A stretch of DNA of 64,000 bases, taken from Micavibrio sp. UBA2137 (GTDB taxonomy: Bacteria; Pseudomonadota; Alphaproteobacteria; Micavibrionales; Micavibrionaceae). Location: contig DCXL01000004.1 of the NCBI GenBank assembly GCA_002328415.1, positions 727,976 through 791,975 of the forward strand. The letters run 5' to 3'. A program made the translations under genes and the position numbers. The notes beneath the pieces were generated by a model, which worked only from the letters and a program-made list of their open reading frames with translations, had not been told where the DNA came from and did not search any database. How positions within the stretch are numbered: the stretch's first letter is position 1; every line of letters starts with the position of its first letter. Below, piece after piece: positions 28,335 to 37,390 of this stretch.

Positions 28335-28935
28335 CTTTTTGCCCCATATACTTTCCGGCGCGGTCTGCGTAGTTCACTTCGCAAGGGCTCGAGCCTTTAA
28401 AAAATAAGAATTGTGCAATGCCCTCATTGGCATAAACCTTCGCAGGCAAAGGCGTTGTATTTGAAATCTCCAACGTGACATGCCCTTCCCAACCTGGCTC
28501 AAGCGGTGTGACATTCACAATCAAACCACAGCGCGCATAGGTGCTTTTCCCCAAACACACAACCAGAACATCCTTTGGAATGCGGAAATACTCAACCGTG
28601 CGTGTAAGAACAAAGCTGTTCGGCGGGATAACGCAAACATCTGTCTTACGCTCGACAAAGGATTGTTGTGAAAACGCCTTGGGGTCAACAATCGCATTGT
28701 CAACATTCGTAAAAATCATGAACTCGTCTGCGCATTTGGCGTCATAGCCATAAGATGAAAGCCCGTAAGAGATGATTTTCTGGCCGTTCTTCTCACGGTT
28801 TTGTTTCTCGACAAATGGCTCAATCATGCCATTATTTTGCGCCTGTTCGCGGATCCAGTGGTCGGGCATAATGCCAGGGGCAGATTGCAGGTCAGTATCG
28901 GTCATTTTTGGTGGTGTTTGAATGGCTTGGCTCAT
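28312..28935 (-). CDS. dcd: dCTP deaminase
   Basis: 207 residues with [25 protein letters not shown] and [30 protein letters not shown], all characteristic of Dcd. It deaminates dCTP to dUTP to feed dTMP synthesis. Family members usually start at the internal Met (residue 23, 28869), which has no ribosome binding site; the ATG at 28935 is kept with modest confidence. It overlaps murA, so the two are coupled. Confidence 0.95.
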   Translation of the reverse strand: MSQAIQTPPKMTDTDLQSAPGIMPDHWIREQAQNNGMIEPFVEKQNREKNGQKIISYGLSSYGYDAKCADEFMIFTNVDNAIVDPKAFSQQSFVERKTDVCVIPPNSFVLTRTVEYFRIPKDVLVVCLGKSTYARCGLIVNVTPLEPGWEGHVTLEISNTTPLPAKVYANEGIAQFLFFKGSSPCEVNYADRAGKYMGQKGVTLPRT

Positions 28936-28949
28936 AATTTCTTAATCTC

Positions 28950-29081
28950 TTACGCTTCATCTTCTGTGTTGTTTGTCTCATCGTCAGCTTGGGTTTTGCG
29001 CGCCTTTTGCATTTGCTTGCGCTTCTTCAAATTCTCGCGCAGAACATCGGCGCGCTTATCTCTCCATGCTGATTGTGTCAT
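28950..29081 (-). CDS. Small basic protein, 43 residues
   Basis: An ATG at 29081 opens a 43-residue frame (MTQSAWRDKRADVLRENLKK, then RKQMQKARKTQADDETNNTE and DEA). It lies 14 bases upstream of dcd on the same strand. The pattern of a basic helix containing LRENLKKRKQ recalls small conserved alphaproteobacterial proteins found beside murA. Likely real given operon position and composition, but function unknown. Confidence 0.6.
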   Translation of the reverse strand: MTQSAWRDKRADVLRENLKKRKQMQKARKTQADDETNNTEDEA

Positions 29082-29201
29082 AAGGTTTTGTTTCCGCCTC
29101 TTTCAAGGACTTTTTCTATATTACGAAAAATCACAGCAAACTACAAAATAAATCCCGAAAATTCAAGAAAAATTAAGATTTGAGTATGCTATTATGGTTT
29201 A

Positions 29202-29609
29202 ATGAAACAATATTTTAGGATTTTTGCTAAATTAATTATATCTTTTCTTATAGCTATAATTATTGGCATGCTCATATGCGTGTCAGTATGCCCTCTGTCA
29301 GGAGTACACTACAGTTTTGGAATAGCATATGGTATTTTCGGACTTGCAAGCATACCTGTCTTACTCTTTGTCTCATCATTTTATTTTTATTATCTACACT
29401 CAAAAAATATAATAAATAAACAGATTATTATTTCTAGCATCGTTATAATCATGCTTTTTGCGAATGCGTTTTGGCTAACGGCTTTTCCATTCTTAATTGA
29501 AAAATTATATCTTACAATGATACCCACTTTTATTGGTGGAACAGTATCAGGTTTTTTCTATCATAGCTTGATTAAAGAAAAAAATAAGATGGAAGAACAA
29601 AAGGGATGA
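29202..29609 (+). CDS. AT-rich four-helix membrane protein
   Basis: 135 residues with about four membrane helices (roughly 8-28, 39-64, 73-96, 98-124) and a short Lys/Glu-rich tail. Base and codon use is markedly more AT-rich than the neighbours, suggesting recent acquisition. It ends 35 bases before tRNA-Thr(GGU). No family recognised. Confidence 0.6.
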   Translation: MKQYFRIFAKLIISFLIAIIIGMLICVSVCPLSGVHYSFGIAYGIFGLASIPVLLFVSSFYFYYLHSKNIINKQIIISSIVIIMLFANAFWLTAFPFLIEKLYLTMIPTFIGGTVSGFFYHSLIKEKNKMEEQKG

Positions 29610-29643
29610 CATCCATTTTTTGATATTGTAGTTTCGCATCCAT

Positions 29644-29718
29644 GCTGTCGTAGCTCAGTGGTAGAGCACACCCTTGGTAAGGGTGAGGTCGGGAGTTCAA
29701 TCCTCCTCGACAGCACCA
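29644..29718 (+). tRNA. tRNA-Thr (anticodon GGU)
   Basis: A full cloverleaf: acceptor GCTGTCG/CGACAGC, D stem GCTC/GAGC, anticodon stem CACCC/GGGTG around loop TTGGTAA (anticodon GGT), T stem GGGAG/CTCCT, and encoded CCA. 75 bases including CCA. Confidence 0.97.
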
Positions 29719-29735
29719 TTCCTTTTCAAGAAAAC

Positions 29736-30647
29736 CTACTTAAATATCTTTGTCACGCCCGTGCCGTCATTATCAACGGGGGTGAGGACAATGGCCTCGC
29801 GCGGGGTGTAAGGGCACTCAACTGGCAGAGCGAGCAACACCTTCCACTGTTCTGTCCACCCATCCACATGATTGGCGTTATCCACCAATGTCATATTTGA
29901 GCAATTGGGTGCCCCCATTGCTTGTTCATAGCTATGATAGAGCGCGCTTGTCACCTTTGAATCCAGTTGCCCGACAAAATGATGTTGCGGAACATTGGTC
30001 AAGAGCGGCGCATATTTGGTTGGGTTAAATGTGCTGGCCGCATCATAGGGCATACCATTCAGACTAGCGTAATATTGTGTATCCAAGATACCCGCAACGG
30101 TTCTAATGGAGCGCACATCATCGCGCCGTGCGGCAAGCGCCGTTGCAATCACCGCGCCGCCCTCATATCCGACAAAATGAAACCCTGTGAGTTTATGTTT
30201 CCCCTTCAGCTTTGAAAGCGCGACATCCATAGCGGCGAGCGCCTCCTCCCCATATTTATCATCCTCCCAGAAACGCGATGGGCACTGGTCGGCCTCGCCT
30301 GTAATTTGGCAGGGGCGCGACATGTGAATGACATTGACCTTTGGATCTTGTGCGGCCAAGCGAAGCGCCACAGGCTCAACAGGGCCAGGGTCACGTTCAA
30401 ATGTCAGTACGTCATTGCCATCACCTGCGATATAAACCATGGCGGGTTGCCCCTCGCGGTAAATACGCTCGTGCACGTGCAGGTTAAATTTGTTGGCCTC
30501 GACTGTGCGCTCCAACAAAAAGACAGGAGCTGCAATGCGGCGCTCAGATTCCTCGCGATAGAATTCACCCGCATTACACGCCACAAGAATCTGCGACATG
30601 AGGAGAAAGGAGAAGATGACAAAGGATGATTTGAGAAAGCGCGACAT
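29736..30647 (-). CDS. Alpha/beta-hydrolase-like lipoprotein with altered nucleophile
   Basis: 303 residues. Lipobox LVAC (Cys near 24) follows a signal helix, so the protein should be lipid-anchored. The fold is alpha/beta-hydrolase-like: AMVYIAGDGND, FHFVGYEGGAVIATALAAR (nucleophile elbow), and NANHVDGWTEQW with a possible catalytic His. The elbow reads G-Y-E-G-G: a Glu (codon GAG) occupies the nucleophile position where Ser is expected. It may be non-catalytic or use a different mechanism. It converges on the tRNA-Thr gene. Confidence 0.75.
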   Translation of the reverse strand: MSRFLKSSFVIFSFLLMSQILVACNAGEFYREESERRIAAPVFLLERTVEANKFNLHVHERIYREGQPAMVYIAGDGNDVLTFERDPGPVEPVALRLAAQDPKVNVIHMSRPCQITGEADQCPSRFWEDDKYGEEALAAMDVALSKLKGKHKLTGFHFVGYEGGAVIATALAARRDDVRSIRTVAGILDTQYYASLNGMPYDAASTFNPTKYAPLLTNVPQHHFVGQLDSKVTSALYHSYEQAMGAPNCSNMTLVDNANHVDGWTEQWKVLLALPVECPYTPREAIVLTPVDNDGTGVTKIFK

Positions 30648-30738
30648 GGAACACGAGACCTTGGCTAAATGATTCTTTTTATTCTGAACAATAGGTTACC
30701 ACGCAAGACAATAAACGTCATCATGCAAAAGGCTTTAC

Positions 30739-31389
30739 TCAATATCCTGAATTGGGATCGTATTTTCCGCTTTGTTTCCACAAGGGGTTTTCAGGAGCCC
30801 AGCCAGATGCCCAGACTTTAAGGGGAACAACATAGGCGGGATTACCATTATCCTCGAACCAGCTATCCACGGCGTAACGTTGCCCGCTCGCGCGCTCCGT
30901 AATGGTTGCCGTTTGATGCCACCAGCGTCCTGTGACGGACGGGTCACGCCGTTCCACCGCACCTACATCATGAAATTTTAAAAGCCCCTGTTTTTGTAGA
31001 AGCGTGAGGTAGACACTTGTGTTTGTACTTTCATCCACGCAATCCTGTTGGCCCTCCCCAAAGGCAACATAAGTTCCATGGATATCCGCCGATGTGCCCA
31101 CCGCCTTGCCAACAAATTTTTCAAAATCGGCGATTGCAAATGTAATCGCCTCACGTTCATCTTGCGCATTTTTTACATCGCTAAAATGCGATGACATCCC
31201 CTCCCAAAAATGGGGGGCGGGTTCGATACGCGTTGTGCGTTGACATCCATATTCGTGACACACATCAAAGGAAGAGGGCGATGTTGATTTAATCCCGTTC
31301 AGGTAAAAATAAGTGCTCAAATTTTGTGAGGGTTTTGCACATGCACATAGAACCAAAACGCAAAAAAAAGTGAGTGATTTACTAAGCAT
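30739..31389 (-). CDS. Lipoprotein of unknown function
   Basis: 216 residues from the ATG at 31389. The signal peptide ends in a lipobox LCAC (Cys near 17). The mature part has a Cys pair (CHEYGCQ) and an aromatic-rich C-terminal half (GRWWHQTATITERASGQRYA, VDSWFEDNGNPAYVVP) that looks like a small papain- or transglutaminase-like domain, though I cannot confirm this. Its start overlaps the xthA stop by 8 bases, so it ends the gcv-xthA transcript. A longer frame to 31614 lies inside xthA and is rejected. Confidence 0.7.
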   Translation of the reverse strand: MLSKSLTFFCVLVLCACAKPSQNLSTYFYLNGIKSTSPSSFDVCHEYGCQRTTRIEPAPHFWEGMSSHFSDVKNAQDEREAITFAIADFEKFVGKAVGTSADIHGTYVAFGEGQQDCVDESTNTSVYLTLLQKQGLLKFHDVGAVERRDPSVTGRWWHQTATITERASGQRYAVDSWFEDNGNPAYVVPLKVWASGWAPENPLWKQSGKYDPNSGY

Positions 31390-32164
31390 CTTTTGTAATT
31401 TCAATGATGATCGGCGTGTGGTCAGAGGGGCGTTCCCATCCGCGCGGATTGCTATCGATTTCACATGCCACCAAACGGTCGGTAATATGGGGAGAAGTGA
31501 GAAAATGATCGATACGAATACCCTTATTTTGCGGCCAAGCGCCCGCCTGATAGTCCCAGAAACTATATCTATTTGGCTTATTATCATAAATACGAAACGC
31601 ATCGTATAGTCCAAGGCCCATCATACGCTGAAATTGCTTGCGGACCTCCAATTTATAAAGCGCATCGCCCTCCCAATCACGCACATCATAGCAATCTTTG
31701 GCCTCGGGAATGACATTAAAATCGCCACCAATCAGAAAATTTTTATCTGCCTCGCGTTGCGATTTGAGGTAGGCATAAAGCTTGTTCATCCAGTCCAATT
31801 TATACTCAAATTTTTCGGTGTCGACAGGATTGCCATTGGGCATGTAAATATTGATCAAATGAAAATCATCAATGTCGCACGCAAGAAATCTTGCCTGCTC
31901 ATCATTCTCGTTTGCGGGCAATTTTGAGACGACATTTTCAGGTTTTATTTTGGAGAGAATAGCGACACCGTTATACGCCTTTTGCCCATTCACGATTGCG
32001 TGATAGCCCATCTTTTCAAAACGCTCTGTCGGGAAGGCCTCACCCTTTAATTCTTGCATCAGCAAAATATCGATATCACGTTCCTCACAAAAACGCGCGA
32101 CATGATCTTCGCGCGCTTTGATGGAGTTCACATTCCATGAGGCAATTTTAAGTGTGTCAGTCAT
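31382..32164 (-). CDS. xthA: Exodeoxyribonuclease III (AP endonuclease)
   Basis: 260 residues with the EEP-fold active-site motifs ASWNVNSIKARE, LLMQELKG (metal-binding Glu), GGDFNVIPEAKD, RIDHFLTS and the terminal PSDHTPIIIEI with catalytic Asp-His. It repairs abasic sites and trims 3' ends. It lies 5 bases downstream of gcvPB, hence probably co-transcribed, though unrelated in function. Confidence 0.96.
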   Translation of the reverse strand: MTDTLKIASWNVNSIKAREDHVARFCEERDIDILLMQELKGEAFPTERFEKMGYHAIVNGQKAYNGVAILSKIKPENVVSKLPANENDEQARFLACDIDDFHLINIYMPNGNPVDTEKFEYKLDWMNKLYAYLKSQREADKNFLIGGDFNVIPEAKDCYDVRDWEGDALYKLEVRKQFQRMMGLGLYDAFRIYDNKPNRYSFWDYQAGAWPQNKGIRIDHFLTSPHITDRLVACEIDSNPRGWERPSDHTPIIIEITKDA

Positions 32165-32169
32165 AAGAC

Positions 32170-33729
32170 TTATGCAGTTTCTTTCCAGCGGAGTTTCGGC
32201 TCGCGTGCGGCCTTCACCTCATCCAATCGTTTGCGCGGGGCGCTTATGGGGTAGTCATGGAATTTGGCCGTGTCACCTGCGCGTGCGTCTGTTGCGATTG
32301 ATTTCATCACCGTAATAAAGCGGTCGATATTTTCCTTACTCTCGGTTTCTGTTGGCTCAATCAACATAGCACCATTGACTACCAATGGGAAGTAAACGGT
32401 CATGGGGTGCATCCCATGTTCCACAAGTGTCTTGGCAATATCCATTGTGGTGACACCTGTCTCTTTTTGCGTTTTGTCACTGAGCAAACATTCATGCATA
32501 CATGGCCCCGCATAAGGCACATGGTAATCATCCTGCAAACACGCCAACACATAATTGGCATGAAGCACAGCGTCCTCGGACACACGTTTGAGACCATCGC
32601 TTCCGTGGCTCATCATGTAAGAAAGCGCACGCACATGCATACCAAATTGCCCCTGATATCCTTTTAAGCGACCAAGGGATGTTTCGCGCTCGCCATTTTC
32701 TTCCAAGCGGTAACTGTCATCGCTTTCTTTTACAATAAGAGGGGATGGCACATAAGGCGCAAGTGAATCGGCCACACAAATGGGGCCAGATCCTGGTCCA
32801 CCGCCACCGTGGGGCGTTGAAAATGTTTTGTGCAAATTCAGATGCATCACATCCACACCAAAATCACCTGGTCTGATTTTTCCAACGAGCGCGTTAAAGT
32901 TCGCACCGTCACAATAGAAATAGCCCCCTGCTTCGTGCAGCAAATCGGCAAGCTCGCAAATATCATTTTCAAAAAGGCCACATGTGTTGGGGTTAGTCAC
33001 CATCATGCCTGCGATATCAGCGCCCTTGGGGTCTGTTTTATAAAGCGCCTCTTTAAATGCCTCGACAGGGATACGTCCTGTTTCTTTTGTGACAATTGTG
33101 CGTGTCTCGTAACCACACATAACGGCCGTTGCCGGGTTTGTGCCATGCGCACTGTCTGGGACAAGAACATATTTACGCGCCGTATCATTATTCAAATCAT
33201 GCGCGCGCTTGATTGTCATCATGCCCGCCAGCTCGCCATGCGCACCAGCGGCAGGCGTTAAACACACAGACGGCAGACCAGTCAGCTCCGCAATCCAGTT
33301 TTGTAATTCGTACATAAGCCCAAGCGCGCCCTGCACATCTTCGGCCCGTTGAAGGGGATGGATATTGGCAAATCCTGGAAGACGCGCCAGCTTCTCATTT
33401 AACCTTGGGTTATGCTTCATCGTGCAAGACCCAAGCGGGAAAAAGCCATTATCAATGGAGTAATTCCAGCTAGAAAGCCTTACAAAGTGACGCATGACCT
33501 CTGGCTCGCTCACCTGAGGCAACCCGATTGTCTCACGCTGTTTTTGACCTGTACGGTTTTTGAAGTTATCAGGTGCAGTCCAGTCTGTTCCTGAGTGATC
33601 GGATTGTTCCTTCTCCCACAATAAAGGCTCGTATTGATAAAGCGCACGTGTTTCGCGCACAGCGATTGGTTGATTTTCGTTACTCATCGAAATGTTATCT
33701 CCATCATTTTTCAAAACTGCATCAGCCAC
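32170..33729 (-). CDS. gcvPB: Glycine dehydrogenase (decarboxylating) subunit 2
   Basis: 519 residues. The PLP-binding lysine lies in LNLHKTFSTPHGGGGPGSGP, and SFFPLGSCTMK-like (GFFPLGSCTMKHNPR) and HGELAGMM also match the P-protein C-terminal half. With GcvPA it decarboxylates glycine and passes the aminomethyl group to GcvH. The start could be the GTG at 33729 (AGAGGA upstream) or the ATG at 33687 (GGAG upstream, residue 15); both have ribosome binding sites. Separate PA and PB subunits are normal outside enterics. Confidence 0.95.
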   Translation of the reverse strand: MADAVLKNDGDNISMSNENQPIAVRETRALYQYEPLLWEKEQSDHSGTDWTAPDNFKNRTGQKQRETIGLPQVSEPEVMRHFVRLSSWNYSIDNGFFPLGSCTMKHNPRLNEKLARLPGFANIHPLQRAEDVQGALGLMYELQNWIAELTGLPSVCLTPAAGAHGELAGMMTIKRAHDLNNDTARKYVLVPDSAHGTNPATAVMCGYETRTIVTKETGRIPVEAFKEALYKTDPKGADIAGMMVTNPNTCGLFENDICELADLLHEAGGYFYCDGANFNALVGKIRPGDFGVDVMHLNLHKTFSTPHGGGGPGSGPICVADSLAPYVPSPLIVKESDDSYRLEENGERETSLGRLKGYQGQFGMHVRALSYMMSHGSDGLKRVSEDAVLHANYVLACLQDDYHVPYAGPCMHECLLSDKTQKETGVTTMDIAKTLVEHGMHPMTVYFPLVVNGAMLIEPTETESKENIDRFITVMKSIATDARAGDTAKFHDYPISAPRKRLDEVKAAREPKLRWKETA

Positions 33730-33746
33730 TGTTCAATCCTCTCTTC

Positions 33747-34292
33747 TTAAGGCACTGGGTCACGTGGAATACGTCTCTCGTTGCGCCACAGCCCCATAAT
33801 CATGGAACCTGCTATTAAAATATTCACCAAAATCGCCGCATATAATCCGTTATCATAATTGTAAATAATCCACGGCATTACAGCCACCAAATAGACGCTT
33901 CTCACGATAAGCGTGCTTTGAAACACCTCTCCAAATCGCGACACAATCACAGACACAAGCGGGTAAGAATCCGTCAATGTGCGCCCCAAAATGGCGACTG
34001 CGGCAATACTCAAAATACAGGCCAGCACCAAACGCAATTTCTTTGTTTGGCGAGCCATATGTGCAGGCGTTACAACCTGTATAAACCCACCTAAAAATGC
34101 AATGGCCGCACCTGCCGCTCCCGTATATGCCCCCACCAAAATCATATAGAGGCAAAAAATTGAATCAGCCGTAATCTTTAGCCCCAAAATCTTTTCGCGG
34201 CCCTTGACCTGAAACGCAACAAAGGCAAGCCCCGTCGACACAATCAGCAAGAGATCAGCCCAAACAAGTGAGTCCAGAAACGCATCAATCAT
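33747..34292 (-). CDS. YgjV-like inner membrane protein
   Basis: 181 residues with five or six membrane helices. The order LLLIVSTGLAFVAFQVKGREKILGLK followed by a polar DSIFCLYMILVGAYTGA resembles the YgjV family. It is wedged between gcvPA and gcvPB, overlapping the gcvPA stop by four bases, so it is translated with the glycine cleavage operon. A role in glycine or one-carbon transport is speculative. Confidence 0.75.
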   Translation of the reverse strand: MIDAFLDSLVWADLLLIVSTGLAFVAFQVKGREKILGLKITADSIFCLYMILVGAYTGAAGAAIAFLGGFIQVVTPAHMARQTKKLRLVLACILSIAAVAILGRTLTDSYPLVSVIVSRFGEVFQSTLIVRSVYLVAVMPWIIYNYDNGLYAAILVNILIAGSMIMGLWRNERRIPRDPVP

Positions 34293-35566
34293 GCAAGTGC
34301 ATCTTTCAACGCAGAGGCAAAGGCCTCAATATCGCTTTCTGTTGTCATTTCGGTGGCCGCCACAAGCAAGTCTTTCTCGCCCACAACCAGACCAGCAGTT
34401 ATGTTCTTCTCGGCTAACGCATCACAAATTTCTTGCGCATCTTTGGGTAGGCTCACTACAAATTCATTGAAAAAGTTTTCAGTCTCAATTTTCACGCCGT
34501 CAATTTTTGCAAGCGCATCGGCCAATTTGCCCGCCTGCGCGTGATTGATTTGTGAGAGTGTTTTGAAGCCATCTTCCCCAAGCAAAGACATATGCACGGT
34601 AAAAGCCAGCGCGCATAATCCTTGGTTTGTGCAAATATTGGAGGTCGCCTTTTCACGGCGGATATGTTGCTCGCGTGTCGAAAGGGTTAGTACGAAAGCA
34701 CGCTTGCCGTCGGCATCGACTGTCTCTCCACACAAACGCCCTGGAATCTGACGCAAGTATTCTTCACGACAGGCAAAGAACCCGAGATGCGGCCCACCAT
34801 AAGACATGGGTAAGCCAATCGATTGCCCCTCTCCACACACGATGTCAGCCTGCGTAGGTGCAGGACAGAGCCCAAGTGATAAAATTTCTGTAACCACAAC
34901 AATGAGTTTTGCGCCCGTTTCATCACATTTTTTGCGCCACTCATCAAGGCCATGTACATTCCCATGAAAATCTGGTGTCTGGACAATAACGGCCGCTACA
35001 TCTTCGCTCACATCATCGACATAGCCTGCGTTTTCTGTGACCCACATATAGGTGTCCAACACATCCTTATATTGCGGGTTTAAACTTGTTGCGAGCACAA
35101 CCTTCGAGCGTTTCGTCAAGCGCATCGCCATCAATACCGCCTCGGCTGTTGCTGTGGCTCCATCATAAAGCGAAGCATTGGCAATATCCTGTCCCGTTAA
35201 TTGCGCAATCATCGTTTGATATTCGTAAATCATCTGAAGCGTGCCTTGAGCAATTTCAGGCTGATAAGGTGTATAGGCTGTTAGGAATTCAGAACGCTGA
35301 ATGATGTAATCAACCGTTGATGGGATATGATGGTGATAAACCCCCGCGCCCAAGAAAAACGGGCCAGAAATGGCGGGTCTGTTTTGATTGGCGTAATTCC
35401 CGAGTGTGCGCTCAACCTGAAGCTCGGACATATGTTCAGGCAAATCAACCTGCCCCTTAACAAAGGCCTTTTTGGGAACATCCTTGAACAAATCATCGAC
35501 GCTGTTTACGCCAATTTTTTCCAGCATGGCCTCACGATTTTTTTTCGTTTGGGGAAGATAACGCAT
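34289..35566 (-). CDS. gcvPA: Glycine dehydrogenase (decarboxylating) subunit 1
   Basis: 425 residues. MRYLPQTKKNREAMLEKIGV is the standard N-terminus, with FLGAGVYHHHIPS, TPYQPEIAQGTLQ and NASLYDGATATAEA typical of the P-protein N-terminal half. This subunit shapes the PLP site together with GcvPB. It overlaps the YgjV-like gene by four bases (ATGA). Confidence 0.96.
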   Translation of the reverse strand: MRYLPQTKKNREAMLEKIGVNSVDDLFKDVPKKAFVKGQVDLPEHMSELQVERTLGNYANQNRPAISGPFFLGAGVYHHHIPSTVDYIIQRSEFLTAYTPYQPEIAQGTLQMIYEYQTMIAQLTGQDIANASLYDGATATAEAVLMAMRLTKRSKVVLATSLNPQYKDVLDTYMWVTENAGYVDDVSEDVAAVIVQTPDFHGNVHGLDEWRKKCDETGAKLIVVVTEILSLGLCPAPTQADIVCGEGQSIGLPMSYGGPHLGFFACREEYLRQIPGRLCGETVDADGKRAFVLTLSTREQHIRREKATSNICTNQGLCALAFTVHMSLLGEDGFKTLSQINHAQAGKLADALAKIDGVKIETENFFNEFVVSLPKDAQEICDALAEKNITAGLVVGEKDLLVAATEMTTESDIEAFASALKDALA

Positions 35567-35603
35567 GGACTACAAAACCTTCTTTAGAAATTACACTTAA
35601 TGA

Positions 35604-35831
35604 TTATTCAACATGTGTGCGCTGATCACGCTCGGACACGGCACGCATATAGAAAAAGGTGATAAGGCCTGAGCCAATCAACACAAGACCAATCAACCAC
35701 GACACCCCAATCGTCAAACCAAAAATCGCCTTACCAAACAATATGGCAAGGAAACCAAGAATAACGTCAACAACAAGGGTTATAAGACCTACACGCTTGA
35801 GGCGCTCTGGATTTTTTACAGATTGTGACAT
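35604..35831 (-). CDS. Small two-helix membrane protein in gcv operon
   Basis: 75 residues: basic N-terminus, two membrane helices (about 14-35 and 40-62, with a Gly-Trp-Leu-Ile-Gly turn), charged C-terminus. It lies between gcvH and gcvPA with short gaps (17 and 37 bases). No family name recognised. Position suggests co-expression with glycine cleavage genes. Confidence 0.65.
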   Translation of the reverse strand: MSQSVKNPERLKRVGLITLVVDVILGFLAILFGKAIFGLTIGVSWLIGLVLIGSGLITFFYMRAVSERDQRTHVE

Positions 35832-35848
35832 TCTTTTATTTCTCCTTG

Positions 35849-36217
35849 TTAATCATTCAAATAGTTTTGATAGGCGGCTTCGTCCAATAGGTTGTCAATT
35901 TCGCTAGCATCAGAAAGCTTAATTTTAACAATCCAGCCCTTGCCTTCATCGTTGCCAAGATTATCCATCTCGTCAGCCAAACTTTCATTCACCTCAACAA
36001 TTTCACCTGAGGCTGGTGCGTAAATTTCACTGGCGGCTTTGACCGATTCAACAACGGCAAATTCATCGCCCTTACTTACGACCTTGCCCTTTTCTGGAAG
36101 GTCAAGATAAACCAAATCGCCAAGCGCGTCTTTGGCATGGTCAGAAATGCCGACAACACCAATATCGCCATCAACGCTTATCCATTCATGATCTTTTGTA
36201 TATTTCTTTGCACCCAT
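35849..36217 (-). CDS. gcvH: GcvH, lipoyl carrier of glycine cleavage
   Basis: 122 residues. The lipoyl domain is complete, with the lipoylated Lys in VVESVKAASEIYAP and the leading YTKDHEWISVDGDIG. It shuttles the aminomethyl group between the P, T and L proteins. Three bases separate it from gcvT. Confidence 0.97.
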   Translation of the reverse strand: MGAKKYTKDHEWISVDGDIGVVGISDHAKDALGDLVYLDLPEKGKVVSKGDEFAVVESVKAASEIYAPASGEIVEVNESLADEMDNLGNDEGKGWIVKIKLSDASEIDNLLDEAAYQNYLND

Positions 36218-36220
36218 TTT

Positions 36221-37315
36221 CTAACCTGCCTTTTTTGAAGTTGCTGTTTTTACCTTTGCTGGCAAAAACGGAAGTTTGGAAATTTCTGCTTTAATCTGAC
36301 GGCCACGCACTTCAAGAAGGACCTCTGTTCCTTCCTCTGCGTAAAGTGGCGGGACATAACCCTGCCCGATTGATTTTTGGAGCGAAGGTGAGAACCCACC
36401 ACTGGTCAGCACACCAATCTCATAGCCCTCGCTTGAGAGGATTTTAGCGCCCTCGCGCGCCACGCCCTTATCTGTCAACATAACGCCAACACGTTTGCGC
36501 GAGGCGCCATTTTCAAGCTCATCCAAGATACGCTTTGAACCAATAAATTCATCTGCATCCTTGCCAATGACCCATGCCAGATCGGCCTCAACAGGGGATG
36601 TTGTGTCATCAATATCATGGCCATAAAGGCAATAACCCATCTCAAGACGCAATGAATCGCGTGCGGCCAATCCGATAGGTTGCACATCGCCATGTTCACA
36701 CAAACGCTCCCAAAATGTTGGGGCATGTTCCGCGGGCAGTGAAATTTCAAATCCGTCCTCGCCCGTATAGCCAAGGCGCGAAATGTACAGGTCATCAATT
36801 TGCACCATGCGCATATATTTCAGCTGCAGGATATCCAGATAAAGCACCTCGTGAAGCACCTTTTCCGCGGCAGGGCCTTGAAGTGCTATCAGCCCGCGAT
36901 CATCCAGTCGCTTCATCTCAACAGAATCTGGAAGATTTTCATCAATCCAGGAGATATCCTTTTCCTTGCACCCTGCATTAATCACGGCGAAAAATTTTGT
37001 ATCTGTGATTTTCGTGACAATCAAATCATCAATGATGCCACCATCCTTGTTTGTCAGGACAGTGTATTTAGCCATCATGGGCGGTGTTTTTACAAAAGAA
37101 GATGGCGTAATTGTATGGAGCAAGGCCATCGCCTCTGGCCCTTCAAGAATAATCTGCCCCATATGGGACACATCAAAGACACCCGCCTTGGTGCGCGTCC
37201 AGAGATGTTCCTCCATGACACCACCTTCATAAAAGAGTGGCATGTCATATCCGGCAAACTCTCCCATTTTGGCTTTGGCCTTAAGGTGAGACTCGTGAAG
37301 TGGTGTTTTTTGCAT
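36221..37315 (-). CDS. gcvT: GcvT, aminomethyltransferase
   Basis: 364 residues. Folate-binding signatures include MPLFYEGGVMEEHLWTRTKA, GVFDVSHMGQ, and SRLGYTGEDGFEI. It releases ammonia and transfers the one-carbon unit to tetrahydrofolate. It heads a transcript gcvT-gcvH-(small membrane protein)-gcvPA-(YgjV-like)-gcvPB-xthA-lipoprotein. Only 75 bases lie between the purS stop and its ATG, and most of these are taken by a terminator, so no glycine riboswitch is present. Confidence 0.97.
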   Translation of the reverse strand: MQKTPLHESHLKAKAKMGEFAGYDMPLFYEGGVMEEHLWTRTKAGVFDVSHMGQIILEGPEAMALLHTITPSSFVKTPPMMAKYTVLTNKDGGIIDDLIVTKITDTKFFAVINAGCKEKDISWIDENLPDSVEMKRLDDRGLIALQGPAAEKVLHEVLYLDILQLKYMRMVQIDDLYISRLGYTGEDGFEISLPAEHAPTFWERLCEHGDVQPIGLAARDSLRLEMGYCLYGHDIDDTTSPVEADLAWVIGKDADEFIGSKRILDELENGASRKRVGVMLTDKGVAREGAKILSSEGYEIGVLTSGGFSPSLQKSIGQGYVPPLYAEEGTEVLLEVRGRQIKAEISKLPFLPAKVKTATSKKAG

Positions 37316-37332
37316 GCCACTTTTGTAGCAGA

Positions 37333-37359
37333 AAACCCCCTGCCAAAGGAAGGGGGTTT
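37333..37359 (-). terminator. Hairpin between purS and gcvT
   Basis: AAACCCCCT at the left arm and AGGGGGTTT at the right arm form a strong G-C stem of about nine pairs with a loop of nine bases, followed on the minus strand by TTTTCT. It most likely ends the purC-purS transcript just before gcvT; partial read-through is possible. Confidence 0.7.
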
Positions 37360-37390
37360 CAAGAATTATACGTGTGTTTTTTTGAAAAAA

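Noticed and set aside
31390..31614. Upstream extension of the lipoprotein gene
   Set aside because: It lies inside xthA; the ATG at 31389 begins a proper lipoprotein signal.
37316..37390. Glycine riboswitch upstream of gcvT
   Set aside because: Only 75 bases are available and they hold a terminator hairpin; no aptamer-like sequence.
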